A stretch of 64,000 nucleotides of DNA from CAYOOP01 sp964405685 (lineage in GTDB: Bacteria; Pseudomonadota; Alphaproteobacteria; Rickettsiales; SXRF01): positions 124,001 to 188,000 of the forward strand of contig CAYOOP010000003.1 of the NCBI GenBank assembly GCA_964405685.1, in the 5' to 3' direction. The notes beneath the pieces were generated by a model, which was not told where the DNA came from, made no database searches, and saw only the letters and a program-made list of their open reading frames with translations. Positions 36,214 through 44,450 of this stretch are shown here, piece by piece (position 1 is the stretch's first letter; every line of letters starts with the position of its first letter). A program made the translations under genes and the position numbers.

Positions 36214-37306
36214 ATCATTTTTCTTCTCCTCTCCCGCGTGCGGGAGAGGAGGGTTTTCTTCCGAGCGCAGCGAGCTTAGAAAACCAGGTGAGGGCATGCC
36301 CTCTCCCACTGCGCTAACGCCTGAAGACGTAAGCTCCGTTGTCCTCTCCCGCACGCGGGAGAGGCAAAAATTTTGTGCTATAGTAATGCTGCTATTTGTA
36401 TTTCATCCCCACCTCGCCTTCGCCAAACTCAACATTGTCACCACCATCAAACCGGTGCACTCGCTTGTCGCTGCTGTTGCGGAAGGAACGGATGCAAAAC
36501 TTACGCTGCTGGTAGACGGCAACGCCTCCGAACACACCTATGCGTTAAAACCTTCGCAGGCGAAAGCGCTTTCGCAGGCGGATGTGGTGGTCTATGTGGG
36601 CGAGAGGCTGGAGCGTTTTATGGAACAGCCGCTTGCAACCGTACCCAAAAACGCCCGTATCCTTGAACTCTCTGCGCTGCCGCGCCTGAACCTACTCCCC
36701 GTCCGCACGGGGGATGCATGGGTAAAACATGAGCACGAAGATGAGCACGAGGCGCACGAAGAACACCATCACGATGAAGACGGTACGGACATGCACATCT
36801 GGCTCGACCCGAACAATGCAAAGCTGATGGTGCAAGCCATTGCCAATGCGCTCGCAGCCGAAGATGCGGAGAACTCGCAGCGCTATCAGGCCAATGCGGC
36901 GGCGCTGATTCAGCAAATCAAGGAAACGGACCGCGCGATTGCGTCGGAACTTAAACCGTTTGCGAACCACAAATTCATCGTCATGCACGACGCCTATCAT
37001 TACTTCGAAAAACGCTATGGATTGTACGCAGCCGGGTCGGTGATGCTGCGGCCGGATGAGCCCTTGGCGGTCAAACACTTGGCGGAAATTCGCAGATCCA
37101 TGAAGCAGGGCGAGATCGCCTGCCTATTCAGCGAGCCGCAGTTTGACGATAAAGCCTTAGCAAATCTCACCAAAAACACTCCTACCAAACAGGGTGTTTT
37201 GGACCCCTTGGGAGCCGCCATACCCGCCGGCCCCGGCCACTATCTTTTACTACTTAAGTCCATAACAGGCGCTTTTACGGGCTGTTTGGGCGATTCCGTT
37301 AAGTAA
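36206..37306 (+). CDS. znuA: ZnuA-like zinc ABC transporter substrate-binding protein with repeat-displaced signal peptide
   Basis: A periplasmic metal-binding protein of the ZnuA cluster: NIVTTIKPVHSLVAAVAEGT, DGNASEHTYALKPSQAKAL, a His/Asp/Glu-rich loop (about 172-196), DMHIWLDPNNAKLMV and FIVMHDAYHYFEKRYG hold the zinc ligands. The natural signal peptide (KFCAIVMLLFVFHPHLAFA) is preceded by about 54 residues encoded by a composite palindromic repeat (36228-36364). Translation may start at 36206 with this extension, or from the ATG at 36386 inside the signal, which lacks a positive n-region; export may be impaired. No znuB/znuC is adjacent. Confidence 0.88.
   Translation: MIKSFFFSSPACGRGGFSSERSELRKPGEGMPSPTALTPEDVSSVVLSRTRERQKFCAIVMLLFVFHPHLAFAKLNIVTTIKPVHSLVAAVAEGTDAKLTLLVDGNASEHTYALKPSQAKALSQADVVVYVGERLERFMEQPLATVPKNARILELSALPRLNLLPVRTGDAWVKHEHEDEHEAHEEHHHDEDGTDMHIWLDPNNAKLMVQAIANALAAEDAENSQRYQANAAALIQQIKETDRAIASELKPFANHKFIVMHDAYHYFEKRYGLYAAGSVMLRPDEPLAVKHLAEIRRSMKQGEIACLFSEPQFDDKALANLTKNTPTKQGVLDPLGAAIPAGPGHYLLLLKSITGAFTGCLGDSVK
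36228..36364. repeat. Composite palindromic repeat of a second family at the znuA 5' end
   Basis: 137 bp bounded by two inverted copies of CCTCTCCCGC..GCGGGAGAGG (36228-36249 and 36343-36364). Between them lie a GGTTTTCT...AGAAAACC hairpin and GAGGGCATGCCCTC. It is open in the znuA frame throughout and is translated if the upstream ATG is used. Different in sequence from the GTCAT family. Confidence 0.8.
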
Positions 37307-37313
37307 AAATTAA
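37299..37313. promoter_or_regulatory. CtrA-type binding box upstream of the flagellin gene
   Basis: TTAA at 37299-37302, GTAAAAA, TTAA at 37310-37313: a perfect CtrA site overlapping the znuA stop, 155-169 bp upstream of the flagellin ATG. A GATTC (GANTC) sits at 37292-37296. I see no convincing sigma-54 or sigma-28 promoter in the remaining 150 bp. Confidence 0.55.
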
Positions 37314-37467
37314 GCTCCCCTTACCGTTTTATTAGCCATTTTGCGCGATAATGAAACCACGGCGCATGACGCGCCCTGTTCGTTTCATCACGTAGATGGA
37401 ACGCAAGTTTAGCCCCGCTTAAGAACTCATGTAGTTGTTCTTCTCGGATGGTACGAACAGGTAGTCT

Positions 37468-39774
37468 ATGTCTATTTCCGCAGCGCCGCTGTCAAGCGCG
37501 GCCTTTTTCTCTCCCTCTATTTTTGCCTATAAACGTAGTATCAATCAGCTGGCTGACTCGGCGGCGAAATTATCGTCTGGCAATCGTCTGATCCGTGCGA
37601 GCGAGGATGTCGCATCGCTCTCAATCAGCACGCGTATGCAAAGCCAGATTGTGAGCTTGCGTCAGGCGCAAAGCAATGCAGTCCAAGGCTCCAGCATGTT
37701 GCAGGTAGCTTATGATGCGCTTTCAACCATCGGCGACGTGATTGATTCCATGTCTGCTCTTGCAACCCAGGCAAATTCGAGTTCGCTCACTTCTGCGGAT
37801 CGTGCGTTGCTACAGGTAGAGTTTGAATCATACCAGGATGAAATTGACCGCATCGCCGGCAACACCAAATTTAACACTATCAATTTACTGGATGGTACAT
37901 TGGGTGGTTCCAACAGCGTGTCGACTACCACGACCGATGCCACGCAGGCCTCAGCAACCCTTACCTTTACCTCACTCGCCACTACCAATACGGTGAAATT
38001 AAACGGTGTAACCTTTACCGGCGATACGGATTTTGTGATCGGTGGTTCCATCGCTGACTCGCTCGATAATCTGGTTACCGTACTCAACAACTCCACCAAC
38101 ACTGCGATTTCGCAGGCAACCTATTCGCGTGTGGGGAATGGTTTGCGCATTGTTCATGATGCTGGCGGCAAACTCGGCAATCAGTATTATATCAACCAAG
38201 GTGGATCATCGTCGACATTTACCACCTCCGGCGGCGCTACTGCTTCGGCCAACTATTATACGCTCTCGGGCGGGCTGGATAACGGTCTTGGTTTCCGCAC
38301 TGTGCGTTCCACCGGTACGATTGGTGATGCATTGGTGAATACCCAAGCACAAACACCGGCCTCCGTTACGCTTTCATTTTCCTCCAATGCAAGCAATACA
38401 GAAACCTTGGTGATTGACGATGGTAACGGCTCTTCGGTCACGTTTACCTATGTAGCCTCTTCCGCATCCTCCACGCAAATTACCATTGGCTCGTCGATCG
38501 AAGAAACCATCACCAACACCATCAAAATGCTTTCGCAATATAGCGGTTCGAGTGATTACGGCGTGCGCCAACTCGAATTCGAACGTAGTGGCTCTACGCT
38601 CACCATTCGCAATAAAAACGTCGGTGACCCGGCGGATTTTGCAGCCGGTGCAGATTTGGATATTTCGGAAACCATTTCTGGTGCGACCATTTCTTCTACC
38701 ACGCTCGGCAACGGCGTCAATACCGGTGTCAATACCGCAGGCGTTGCGAACGAAGATTTCATCGGCGAGATCAGCGGGTTTACGGCCACCTATAACAGCG
38801 CCGATAATATTACCGCGAGCATTACGGTCGGCGACCACACCTATACCTCAACCATCACCGATACCACGCCTGCCTCGGCTGCATTCTCTCGTTTTACTTC
38901 TGCGAGTGGCGGTTATTTTGATGTGCAGATTGCTGCCGGTGGTTTAGCTGTTTCCAATCAATCAACCGCCAATACCTTTGCGTCTCGCTTAAATGCAGCC
39001 TTCGCCGGGCTCACCTTTACGCAAGAACGTATTGTGAGCTCCTTTACCGGCACGGGTGATCTGGCCGGTGGTTCGGCACGTATCCAGCTGGATGATTTCG
39101 CTACCAGCACGCCGCGCGTGCGTTCCATCGCAGTCACCACCAACGGTACTACGGCCGATATTGCCATCAATGTCGGCGGTGAGACTTTCACGACCGGCAA
39201 TATCGGCACCTCAATTGGTGCCTATGAAACGATCACGCTGACCAGTGCGGATGATGTTGCTCATACGATTAAAATCACCATGGGCGCTGCGGGCGTGAGT
39301 CTTGCTAATGATACGCTTGCCAGCACATTTGAAGAAGATTTGCGCGATTCGTTTGGTTTGAATGCCGAGGGTTCGGGCACCAGCTTCCAGGTGGGCGAAG
39401 ACTCAACTGATACCATTAACGTCAGTGTAGGTGCTGCGACCGCTGAACAACTGTTTGGCAGCGCAACGCCGGATATCAGCACACAGGCTGGCGCTGCGAG
39501 TGCGGTGACTGTTCTCGAAACGGCCAAAAACACCTTGATGGAAATTGTCAGTGAAGTGGGTGCTTACCAACGCCGTTTTGATACAGCAGAAAGCGTGCTC
39601 GACAGCAGCATCAGCGGTATTGATGCGGCGCGTTCGGCGCTTGCGGACACGGATATCACGGCCGAATCCACGCGCTATGCCATGGCAACATTGCAGGCTA
39701 ATGCAGCCATTGCTGTAATCGCTCAAACTGGCCAGCTCCAAGCAAGCATGCTCAAGGTGCTGGAGATTGGTTAG
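37468..39774 (+). CDS. Flagellin, unusually large
   Basis: A 768-residue flagellin. The conserved N-terminal D0/D1 region (INQLADSAAKLSSGNRLIRA, SLSISTRMQSQIVSLRQAQS, FNTINLLDGT) and C-terminal region (IDAARSALADTDITAESTRY, LQANAAIAVIAQTGQLQASM) are clear. Between them lie about 530 residues rich in Thr, Ser, Gly and Ala, probably surface-exposed filament domains; Caulobacter flagellins total about 275 residues. The protein has no cysteine or signal peptide, as expected for type III export. The only flagellar neighbour is the CtrA box. AGG precedes the ATG. Confidence 0.93.
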   Translation: MSISAAPLSSAAFFSPSIFAYKRSINQLADSAAKLSSGNRLIRASEDVASLSISTRMQSQIVSLRQAQSNAVQGSSMLQVAYDALSTIGDVIDSMSALATQANSSSLTSADRALLQVEFESYQDEIDRIAGNTKFNTINLLDGTLGGSNSVSTTTTDATQASATLTFTSLATTNTVKLNGVTFTGDTDFVIGGSIADSLDNLVTVLNNSTNTAISQATYSRVGNGLRIVHDAGGKLGNQYYINQGGSSSTFTTSGGATASANYYTLSGGLDNGLGFRTVRSTGTIGDALVNTQAQTPASVTLSFSSNASNTETLVIDDGNGSSVTFTYVASSASSTQITIGSSIEETITNTIKMLSQYSGSSDYGVRQLEFERSGSTLTIRNKNVGDPADFAAGADLDISETISGATISSTTLGNGVNTGVNTAGVANEDFIGEISGFTATYNSADNITASITVGDHTYTSTITDTTPASAAFSRFTSASGGYFDVQIAAGGLAVSNQSTANTFASRLNAAFAGLTFTQERIVSSFTGTGDLAGGSARIQLDDFATSTPRVRSIAVTTNGTTADIAINVGGETFTTGNIGTSIGAYETITLTSADDVAHTIKITMGAAGVSLANDTLASTFEEDLRDSFGLNAEGSGTSFQVGEDSTDTINVSVGAATAEQLFGSATPDISTQAGAASAVTVLETAKNTLMEIVSEVGAYQRRFDTAESVLDSSISGIDAARSALADTDITAESTRYAMATLQANAAIAVIAQTGQLQASMLKVLEIG

Positions 39775-39820
39775 ACCGTAGGCGGTTGCTTAGTGATGCG
39801 CTTACCGCTATAAAACCGCC

Positions 39821-41566
39821 ATGACCGCTGAATTCCCCCCAAAGCCCGCAGGCACAGTGGATGATCCGTACGATCCGCTGCAGTATTTTATCGCGCTGTT
39901 TGAAGGCCGGAAGGCCGCGGAAAGCAAAGCCAAAAAGCGCGCGGATACCATTGAGCAAGTGCTGAAAGACCGCATTGTCGACGGCGACAAAAAAGGCCTG
40001 GAGGATGATCTGGCTGAGGCCATGAAAACCTACGCGCCGCTTATCATCATCAACGATATTCTACTTGCCGGTATGAAGGTGGTGGGAGAACTTTTTGGTG
40101 CGGGTAAAATGCAACTGCCGTTCGTGTTGCAGTCCGCGGAAACCATGAAGAAAGCCGTCGCTTATCTTGAACAATTCATGGAAAAAATCGAGGGTCAGGA
40201 AAAAGGCAAAATCATCCTCGCAACCGTGAAGGGTGACGTGCACGACATCGGCAAAAACCTCGTCGACATCATCCTCACCAATAATGGTTTCAAAGTCATC
40301 AACCTCGGCATCAAGGTGCCGATTGCCAATATCATGACAGCGATTGCCGAACACAAACCCGATGCCGTCGGCTTGTCGGGATTGCTGGTGAAATCTACCG
40401 TCATCATGCGTGAAAACCTCGCCGAGTTAACGCAAGCGGGTGTCAAAATTCCCGTGCTCTTAGGTGGCGCGGCGCTCACGCGCGCCTATGTGGAAGAAGA
40501 TTGCGTAGCGGCGTATGAAAGCGGCCGCGTGGCCTACGCGCAGGATGCGTTTGAAGGTCTGGATCTCATGAACAAAGTGGTCGCTAATGATTTCGATGTG
40601 CATTTGCAAGCTGCGCAGGAAAAACGCAAAAACCGCCCTAGCTCCGCCAAGGCCAAGCAGCGCTGGAGTCAGAACGAAGAAGCGGGCGAAGCGCTGATTC
40701 AAAAAGCAGCCCTGCGCCCAATTGATGCAGAAGAAATCCGCATGAAACGCGCGGAACTTTCCAAACAAACCGAAGTGCCTGTGCCACCCTTCTGGGGTGC
40801 GCGCATCATCGAGCGCATTGATCCCAAGGCCGTGATTCCCTACCTCAACGACCAGATGCTTTTTACCTTCCATTGGGGTTTCAAGAAAGCCGGAAAGACG
40901 CTCGAGGACTATTGGAAATGGGTGGATATGGAAGTGCGCCCGATTCTGCGCCGCTTGCTCGATGAATGCGTGCGCGACGATATTTTGCAGCCCAAAGCCG
41001 CCTATGGATTTTTCAAATGCGCGGCCGAAGGCAATGATTTGATTTTGTTTGATGAGGTCGGCGCAAAAGAAATTGGACGTCTCACCTTGCCACGCCAAGA
41101 CAAAGAAGGCGGCATCTGCATCGCTGATTTTTTCCGCGATGTTTCAACCAACGAGCGCGACGTGCTCGCCATGCAAGTCGTCACTGCCGGCCAGAAGGTC
41201 GCAGATGTTGGGCGCGAGTGGTTCGCCGCCAACCGCTATCAGGATTATTTATATCTGCACGGCCTCGGCGTAGAAGTCGCCGAAGCTATGGCTGAATTCA
41301 TCCACAAGCGCATCCGCACCGAACTAGGATTTGCCGATCAGGACGACCGCGATATCACTAAGCTGTTAAAACAAGGCTATCGCGGTTCGCGCTACAGCTT
41401 CGGCTACCCTGCCTGCCCACGCTTGGAAGATCAGGAACTCTTACTCAAACTCCTCGGTGCTAAAAAAATCGGCATTGAACTCTCCGACGAATTCCAACTC
41501 CACCCCGAACAATCCACGAGCGCTATAGTCGTCCACCACCCGCAGGCGAAGTATTTTAATCTTTAA
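39821..41566 (+). CDS. metH: MetH C-terminal half: cobalamin-binding and reactivation domains
   Basis: A 581-residue protein covering only the last two modules of cobalamin-dependent methionine synthase. The cap/B12 domain (about 10-250) has the DVHDIGKNLVDIILTNNGF motif, whose His ligates cobalt, and VGLSGLLVKS with PVLLGGAALT. The SAM-dependent reactivation domain (about 300-575) has FFRDVSTNERDVLAMQVVT and RGSRYSFGYPACPRLEDQ. The homocysteine and folate domains must be encoded by another gene, as in Caulobacter, where MetH is split; that gene is not in the window. Frame starts cleanly at an ATG 46 bp after flagellin, with DPLQYFIALFEGRK at the natural domain boundary. Confidence 0.92.
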   Translation: MTAEFPPKPAGTVDDPYDPLQYFIALFEGRKAAESKAKKRADTIEQVLKDRIVDGDKKGLEDDLAEAMKTYAPLIIINDILLAGMKVVGELFGAGKMQLPFVLQSAETMKKAVAYLEQFMEKIEGQEKGKIILATVKGDVHDIGKNLVDIILTNNGFKVINLGIKVPIANIMTAIAEHKPDAVGLSGLLVKSTVIMRENLAELTQAGVKIPVLLGGAALTRAYVEEDCVAAYESGRVAYAQDAFEGLDLMNKVVANDFDVHLQAAQEKRKNRPSSAKAKQRWSQNEEAGEALIQKAALRPIDAEEIRMKRAELSKQTEVPVPPFWGARIIERIDPKAVIPYLNDQMLFTFHWGFKKAGKTLEDYWKWVDMEVRPILRRLLDECVRDDILQPKAAYGFFKCAAEGNDLILFDEVGAKEIGRLTLPRQDKEGGICIADFFRDVSTNERDVLAMQVVTAGQKVADVGREWFAANRYQDYLYLHGLGVEVAEAMAEFIHKRIRTELGFADQDDRDITKLLKQGYRGSRYSFGYPACPRLEDQELLLKLLGAKKIGIELSDEFQLHPEQSTSAIVVHHPQAKYFNL

Positions 41567-41574
41567 TTGCTTCC

Positions 41575-41677
41575 GCGATTTCCTTCTGGAAATCGCATGA
41601 AGCGCCGCTCAGGGCTGACGAAGCCTGCTGGCTTCGAATAACGAAACCCGTCATCCCCGCGAAGGCGGGGATCCATT
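41575..41677. repeat. Hairpins and single palindromic repeat between metH and cysS, copy 9
   Basis: Three hairpins fill the convergent gap. A perfect 9-bp stem with a TTCT loop lies at 41575-41596 (GCGATTTCC/GGAAATCGC), a GAAGCC/GGCTTC stem lies near 41620-41635, and a GTCAT-family single hairpin lies at 41650-41677 (GTCATCCCCGCGAAGG then CGGGGATCCATT). None has a T-run, so I treat them as repeats, although they may also stop transcription. Confidence 0.7.
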
Positions 41678-41680
41678 CGC

Positions 41681-43009
41681 TTAGCTATATCTCCATTCAG
41701 TGATGCCGCCCGGCTTATCTTCGAGGATGACACCTTGCTCCATTAATTCTTTGCGTATACGGTCGGCCTCGGCGAAGTTTTTTGCCTTCTTGGCCTCCTG
41801 GCGGGCGGCAATCTGCGCCTCAATCGTTGCCGCATCGAGCGCCCCGGCTTTTTCTACTTTAAACCAATGCGGCGTTTGTAAGAACCCTAAAAATTCGAAC
41901 ATGGCGCGCGCATCCGCAGGGGTTGCCGCGTGCAGCAGGCTCATGGCTTTGGGCAGATTCAAATCATCATCCAGCGCAGCCACAAATTCAGCGGGCAAGG
42001 CAGTGCTCGCGCTAACACCTTCCGTTGCGCGATAAAACTTATCGAGCGTTTTTTGTGCGTCAGAAACGAGCTTATCGCTCCAATCCAACGGTTCATTATA
42101 CTTAGTCATCAGCAGCGCCAGGCGGATCACTTCGCCTTTCACGCCGCGCTCCAGCAAATCATGCACCGTAATAAAATTGCCGACCGATTTGCTCATCTTC
42201 TCGCCGTTTACGGTCAGGAATCCATTGTGCACCCAGCATTTGGCGAACTCGCTTGAAGCATCCGCGCAGCGTGATTGCGCAATTTCGTTTTCGTGGTGGG
42301 GAAACATGAGGTCCGCGCCGCCGCCGTGAATGTCAAACGTCGCGCCTAAATATTTGCTGCTCATCGCCGAGCATTCAATATGCCAGCCGGGGCGGCCCTT
42401 GCCCCAGGGTGAATCAAAAATACTGGAGGCATCGTCGTCCTTGTCGGAGGGCTTCCACAGCACAAAATCGCCCGGGCTTTTTTTATATTTTTCTACGGCG
42501 ACGCGCGCACCGGAAATGAGATCATCCAATTTCCGCCCCGAAAGCTGGCCATAGTCTTTGTAACTCGCAACATCAAACAACACATGGCCATCGGCGACAT
42601 ACGCATGGTTGTTCGCAAGCAATTGTTCGATGATTGCAATCATCTCCGCGATATGGTCCGTCGCGCGTGGTTCCAGGGTAGGGGGGAGCACATTCAGCGC
42701 GCCCATATCCACATGAAATTGCGCCGTCACCTCGCGCGTCAACTCCGCAATTGTAATCCCGCGCTCTTTCGCCCGTGCATTTATTTTGTCATCCACATCG
42801 GTGATGTTGCGCACAAACACCACATGGTCTTCGCCGTAGTGGTGGGCGAGCAGGCGATACAGCACATCATAGACCACCACACTGCGCGCATTGCCCAGAT
42901 GCGGCCGGTCATACACCGTCGGCCCGCACACATACATGCGCACGTGCAAAGGGTCGAGCGGTTTGAATGCTTCCTTGCGATTGGTGAGAGTGTTGTGGAG
43001 CGATAGCAT
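41681..43009 (-). CDS. cysS: Cysteinyl-tRNA synthetase
   Basis: A 442-residue class I aminoacyl-tRNA synthetase. The zinc-binding Cys lies in MYVCGPTVYD, the HIGH-type motif is PHLGNARS near residue 37, followed by NITDVDDKINARA. Zinc ligands also lie in GWHIECSAMS and FPHHENEIAQS, and the KMSKS loop is NGEKMSKSVGN near 268. The C-terminal anticodon-binding helix region is short but complete. It charges tRNA-Cys. Standalone on the minus strand, convergent with metH; a nested palindromic repeat lies between it and sucD. Confidence 0.97.
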   Translation of the reverse strand: MLSLHNTLTNRKEAFKPLDPLHVRMYVCGPTVYDRPHLGNARSVVVYDVLYRLLAHHYGEDHVVFVRNITDVDDKINARAKERGITIAELTREVTAQFHVDMGALNVLPPTLEPRATDHIAEMIAIIEQLLANNHAYVADGHVLFDVASYKDYGQLSGRKLDDLISGARVAVEKYKKSPGDFVLWKPSDKDDDASSIFDSPWGKGRPGWHIECSAMSSKYLGATFDIHGGGADLMFPHHENEIAQSRCADASSEFAKCWVHNGFLTVNGEKMSKSVGNFITVHDLLERGVKGEVIRLALLMTKYNEPLDWSDKLVSDAQKTLDKFYRATEGVSASTALPAEFVAALDDDLNLPKAMSLLHAATPADARAMFEFLGFLQTPHWFKVEKAGALDAATIEAQIAARQEAKKAKNFAEADRIRKELMEQGVILEDKPGGITEWRYS

Positions 43010-43023
43010 GTGAGGGTTTTACC

Positions 43024-43146
43024 GTCATCCCTCGGATTTGCGAAGCGAATTCGTATCGTCATTGCGAGGAGGCCATAGGCCGACGCGGCAATCCATATCG
43101 CGATTAGGAGAGATGGATTGCTTCGGGCTAAAGCCCTCGCAATGAC
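43024..43146. repeat. Nested palindromic repeats between sucD and cysS, copy 10
   Basis: A full two-hairpin unit at 43058-43146 (GTCATTGCGAGGAGG...CGGCAATCCAT, spacer, ATGGATTGC...CCTCGCAATGAC) is preceded by a partial copy at 43024-43057 (GTCATCCCTCG...GAATTCGTATC) that lacks its right end. The second copy seems to have inserted into or truncated the first. Confidence 0.75.
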
Positions 43147-43150
43147 AACA

Positions 43151-44035
43151 TTAAGCCGCCTTCTTCCCCAGCACTTGCATCATGGTTTTGCCGAGGGCTG
43201 CGGGGGAGTCTGCGACCATGATACCGGCGGATTTCATCGCCTCAATCTTGTCTTCCGCGCCGCCTTTGCCGCCGGAGACGATGGCGCCGGCGTGGCCCAT
43301 GCGGCGGCCCGGAGGGGCGGTGCGGCCGGCGATAAAGCCGACCATGGGTTTTTTGATTTTGTTGGATTTGAGAAACGCCGCGGCCTGCTCTTCCGCATCA
43401 CCGCCGATTTCGCCGATCATCACGATCGCGTCGGTTTCAGGGTCCGCAAGGAACAATTCAAGCACGTCGATGAATTCGGTGCCTTTCACCGGATCACCAC
43501 CAATGCCCACGCAGGAGGATTGGCCGAGGCCTTCGGCGGTCGTTTGTGCGACGGCTTCATAGGTCAGCGTGCCGGAGCGGGAGACAATACCGATGCGGCC
43601 TTTCTTGTGGATGTGCCCGGGCATGATGCCGATTTTGCATTCGCCGGGGGTAATCACGCCGGGGCAATTCGGGCCGACCAGGCGGGTTTTGGTGCCGGAA
43701 AGTGCGCGTTTGACTTTCGTCATATCGAGCACCGGAATCCCTTCCGTGATGCAGACGACGAGTTCGATTTCCGCGTCAATCGCTTCCAAAATTGCATCCG
43801 CAGCGAACGGCGGCGGTACATAAATCACACTCGCGTTGCAGCCGGTTTTTTCTTTGGCTTCAAGCACGGTGTTAAACACCGGCAGGTCGAGGTGTTTTTC
43901 GCCGCCTTTGCCGGGCGTCACCCCGCCGACCATTTTGGTGCCATAGGCAATCGCTTGCTCGGAGTGATAGGTGCCCTCGCGGCCCGTGAACCCCTGGCAG
44001 ATGACTTTGGTGTTTTTATTGACGAGTACTGACAT
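43151..44035 (-). CDS. sucD: Succinyl-CoA synthetase alpha subunit
   Basis: A 294-residue CoA-binding subunit. It opens with KVICQGFTGREGTYHSEQAI and carries YVPPPFAADAILEAIDAEIE, RLVGPNCPGVITPGECKIGI and IVSRSGTLTYEAV. The phosphohistidine loop is RMGHAGAIVSG near residue 246. It converts succinyl-CoA to succinate with nucleotide formation. AAAGGG lies 13 bp before the ATG. It should be read from the same transcript as sucC, but a 386-bp GIY-YIG element now sits between the two genes. Confidence 0.97.
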   Translation of the reverse strand: MSVLVNKNTKVICQGFTGREGTYHSEQAIAYGTKMVGGVTPGKGGEKHLDLPVFNTVLEAKEKTGCNASVIYVPPPFAADAILEAIDAEIELVVCITEGIPVLDMTKVKRALSGTKTRLVGPNCPGVITPGECKIGIMPGHIHKKGRIGIVSRSGTLTYEAVAQTTAEGLGQSSCVGIGGDPVKGTEFIDVLELFLADPETDAIVMIGEIGGDAEEQAAAFLKSNKIKKPMVGFIAGRTAPPGRRMGHAGAIVSGGKGGAEDKIEAMKSAGIMVADSPAALGKTMMQVLGKKAA

Positions 44036-44053
44036 TTTGGTAGCCCTTTCATT

Positions 44054-44439
44054 GTCATCCTGTGGCTTGCCGAAGGCAAGAGCACAGGATCTATTGCGTT
44101 ATTTCTTCGTATAAATCGTTCCACTCCGGATTGATGTGTTCGATAATTTCGATCTTTTTAGCACGACTGATATTCTTAAGCTTCTTCTCATATAAAATGG
44201 CGGTTCCTATATCGTCATATACTTCAAAATACACCAAGTTCTTCAATTTGTATTTTTTAGTGAATCCCTCGACTGCTTCTGTTCTATGTTCGTATCCTCG
44301 TTTTATTAAATTACTTGTGACTCCAATATAAATGATCCCGCGCTTTTTATTCGACATGAAATAAACATAACCACGTTTACCATGCATACATTGTTGCCGA
44401 CTAGATCCTGTGCTGCGGCTTCGCCGCCCACAGGATGAC
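44054..44439. mobile_element. GIY-YIG element flanked by inverted palindromic repeats
   Basis: 386 bp between sucC and sucD. Read with the internal gene, the left arm is GTCATCCTGTG, a hairpin, CACAGGATCTAG; then the GIY-YIG gene; the right arm is TAGATCCTGTG, a hairpin, CACAGGATGAC. The arms are inverted, and their outer and inner ends match those of the short two-hairpin repeats elsewhere in the window, where a 10-15 bp spacer takes the place of the gene. The gene's TAG stop is the first triplet of the right arm. I interpret this as an autonomous or founder copy of the repeat family; mobility is inferred, not shown. Confidence 0.7.
44091..44387 (-). CDS. Small GIY-YIG nuclease-domain protein
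   Basis: A 98-residue single-domain GIY-YIG protein (UPF0213/YhbQ-like). The two halves of the motif are GYVYFMSN and IIYIGVTSNLIKRGYEHR; the second supplies the catalytic Arg. EKKLKNISRAKKIEIIEHIN carries the conserved Glu, and NPEWNDLYEEI closes the domain. All active-site positions I can identify are intact. GIY-YIG domains cut DNA in homing endonucleases and repair enzymes. The gene fills the space between two inverted palindromic arms inside the sucCD operon and is AT-richer (about 37% GC by eye) than its neighbours, which supports transfer. Confidence 0.85.
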   Translation of the reverse strand: MHGKRGYVYFMSNKKRGIIYIGVTSNLIKRGYEHRTEAVEGFTKKYKLKNLVYFEVYDDIGTAILYEKKLKNISRAKKIEIIEHINPEWNDLYEEITQ

Positions 44440-44450
44440 GAATTGGTGCA

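Noticed and set aside
37314..37467. Possible sigma-54 or sigma-28 promoter ahead of flagellin (TGGAACGCAAG..., GCGCGATAA)
   Set aside because: The GG-N10-GC spacing required for sigma-54 is wrong (12 bp), and no sigma-28 -35 element lies at the right distance.
43118..44032. A 304-codon open frame on the plus strand opposite sucD, and a 346-codon frame opposite sucC (44607-45647)
   Set aside because: Both are antisense shadows of well-conserved succinyl-CoA synthetase genes; the translations are His/Arg/Phe-rich with no family resemblance.
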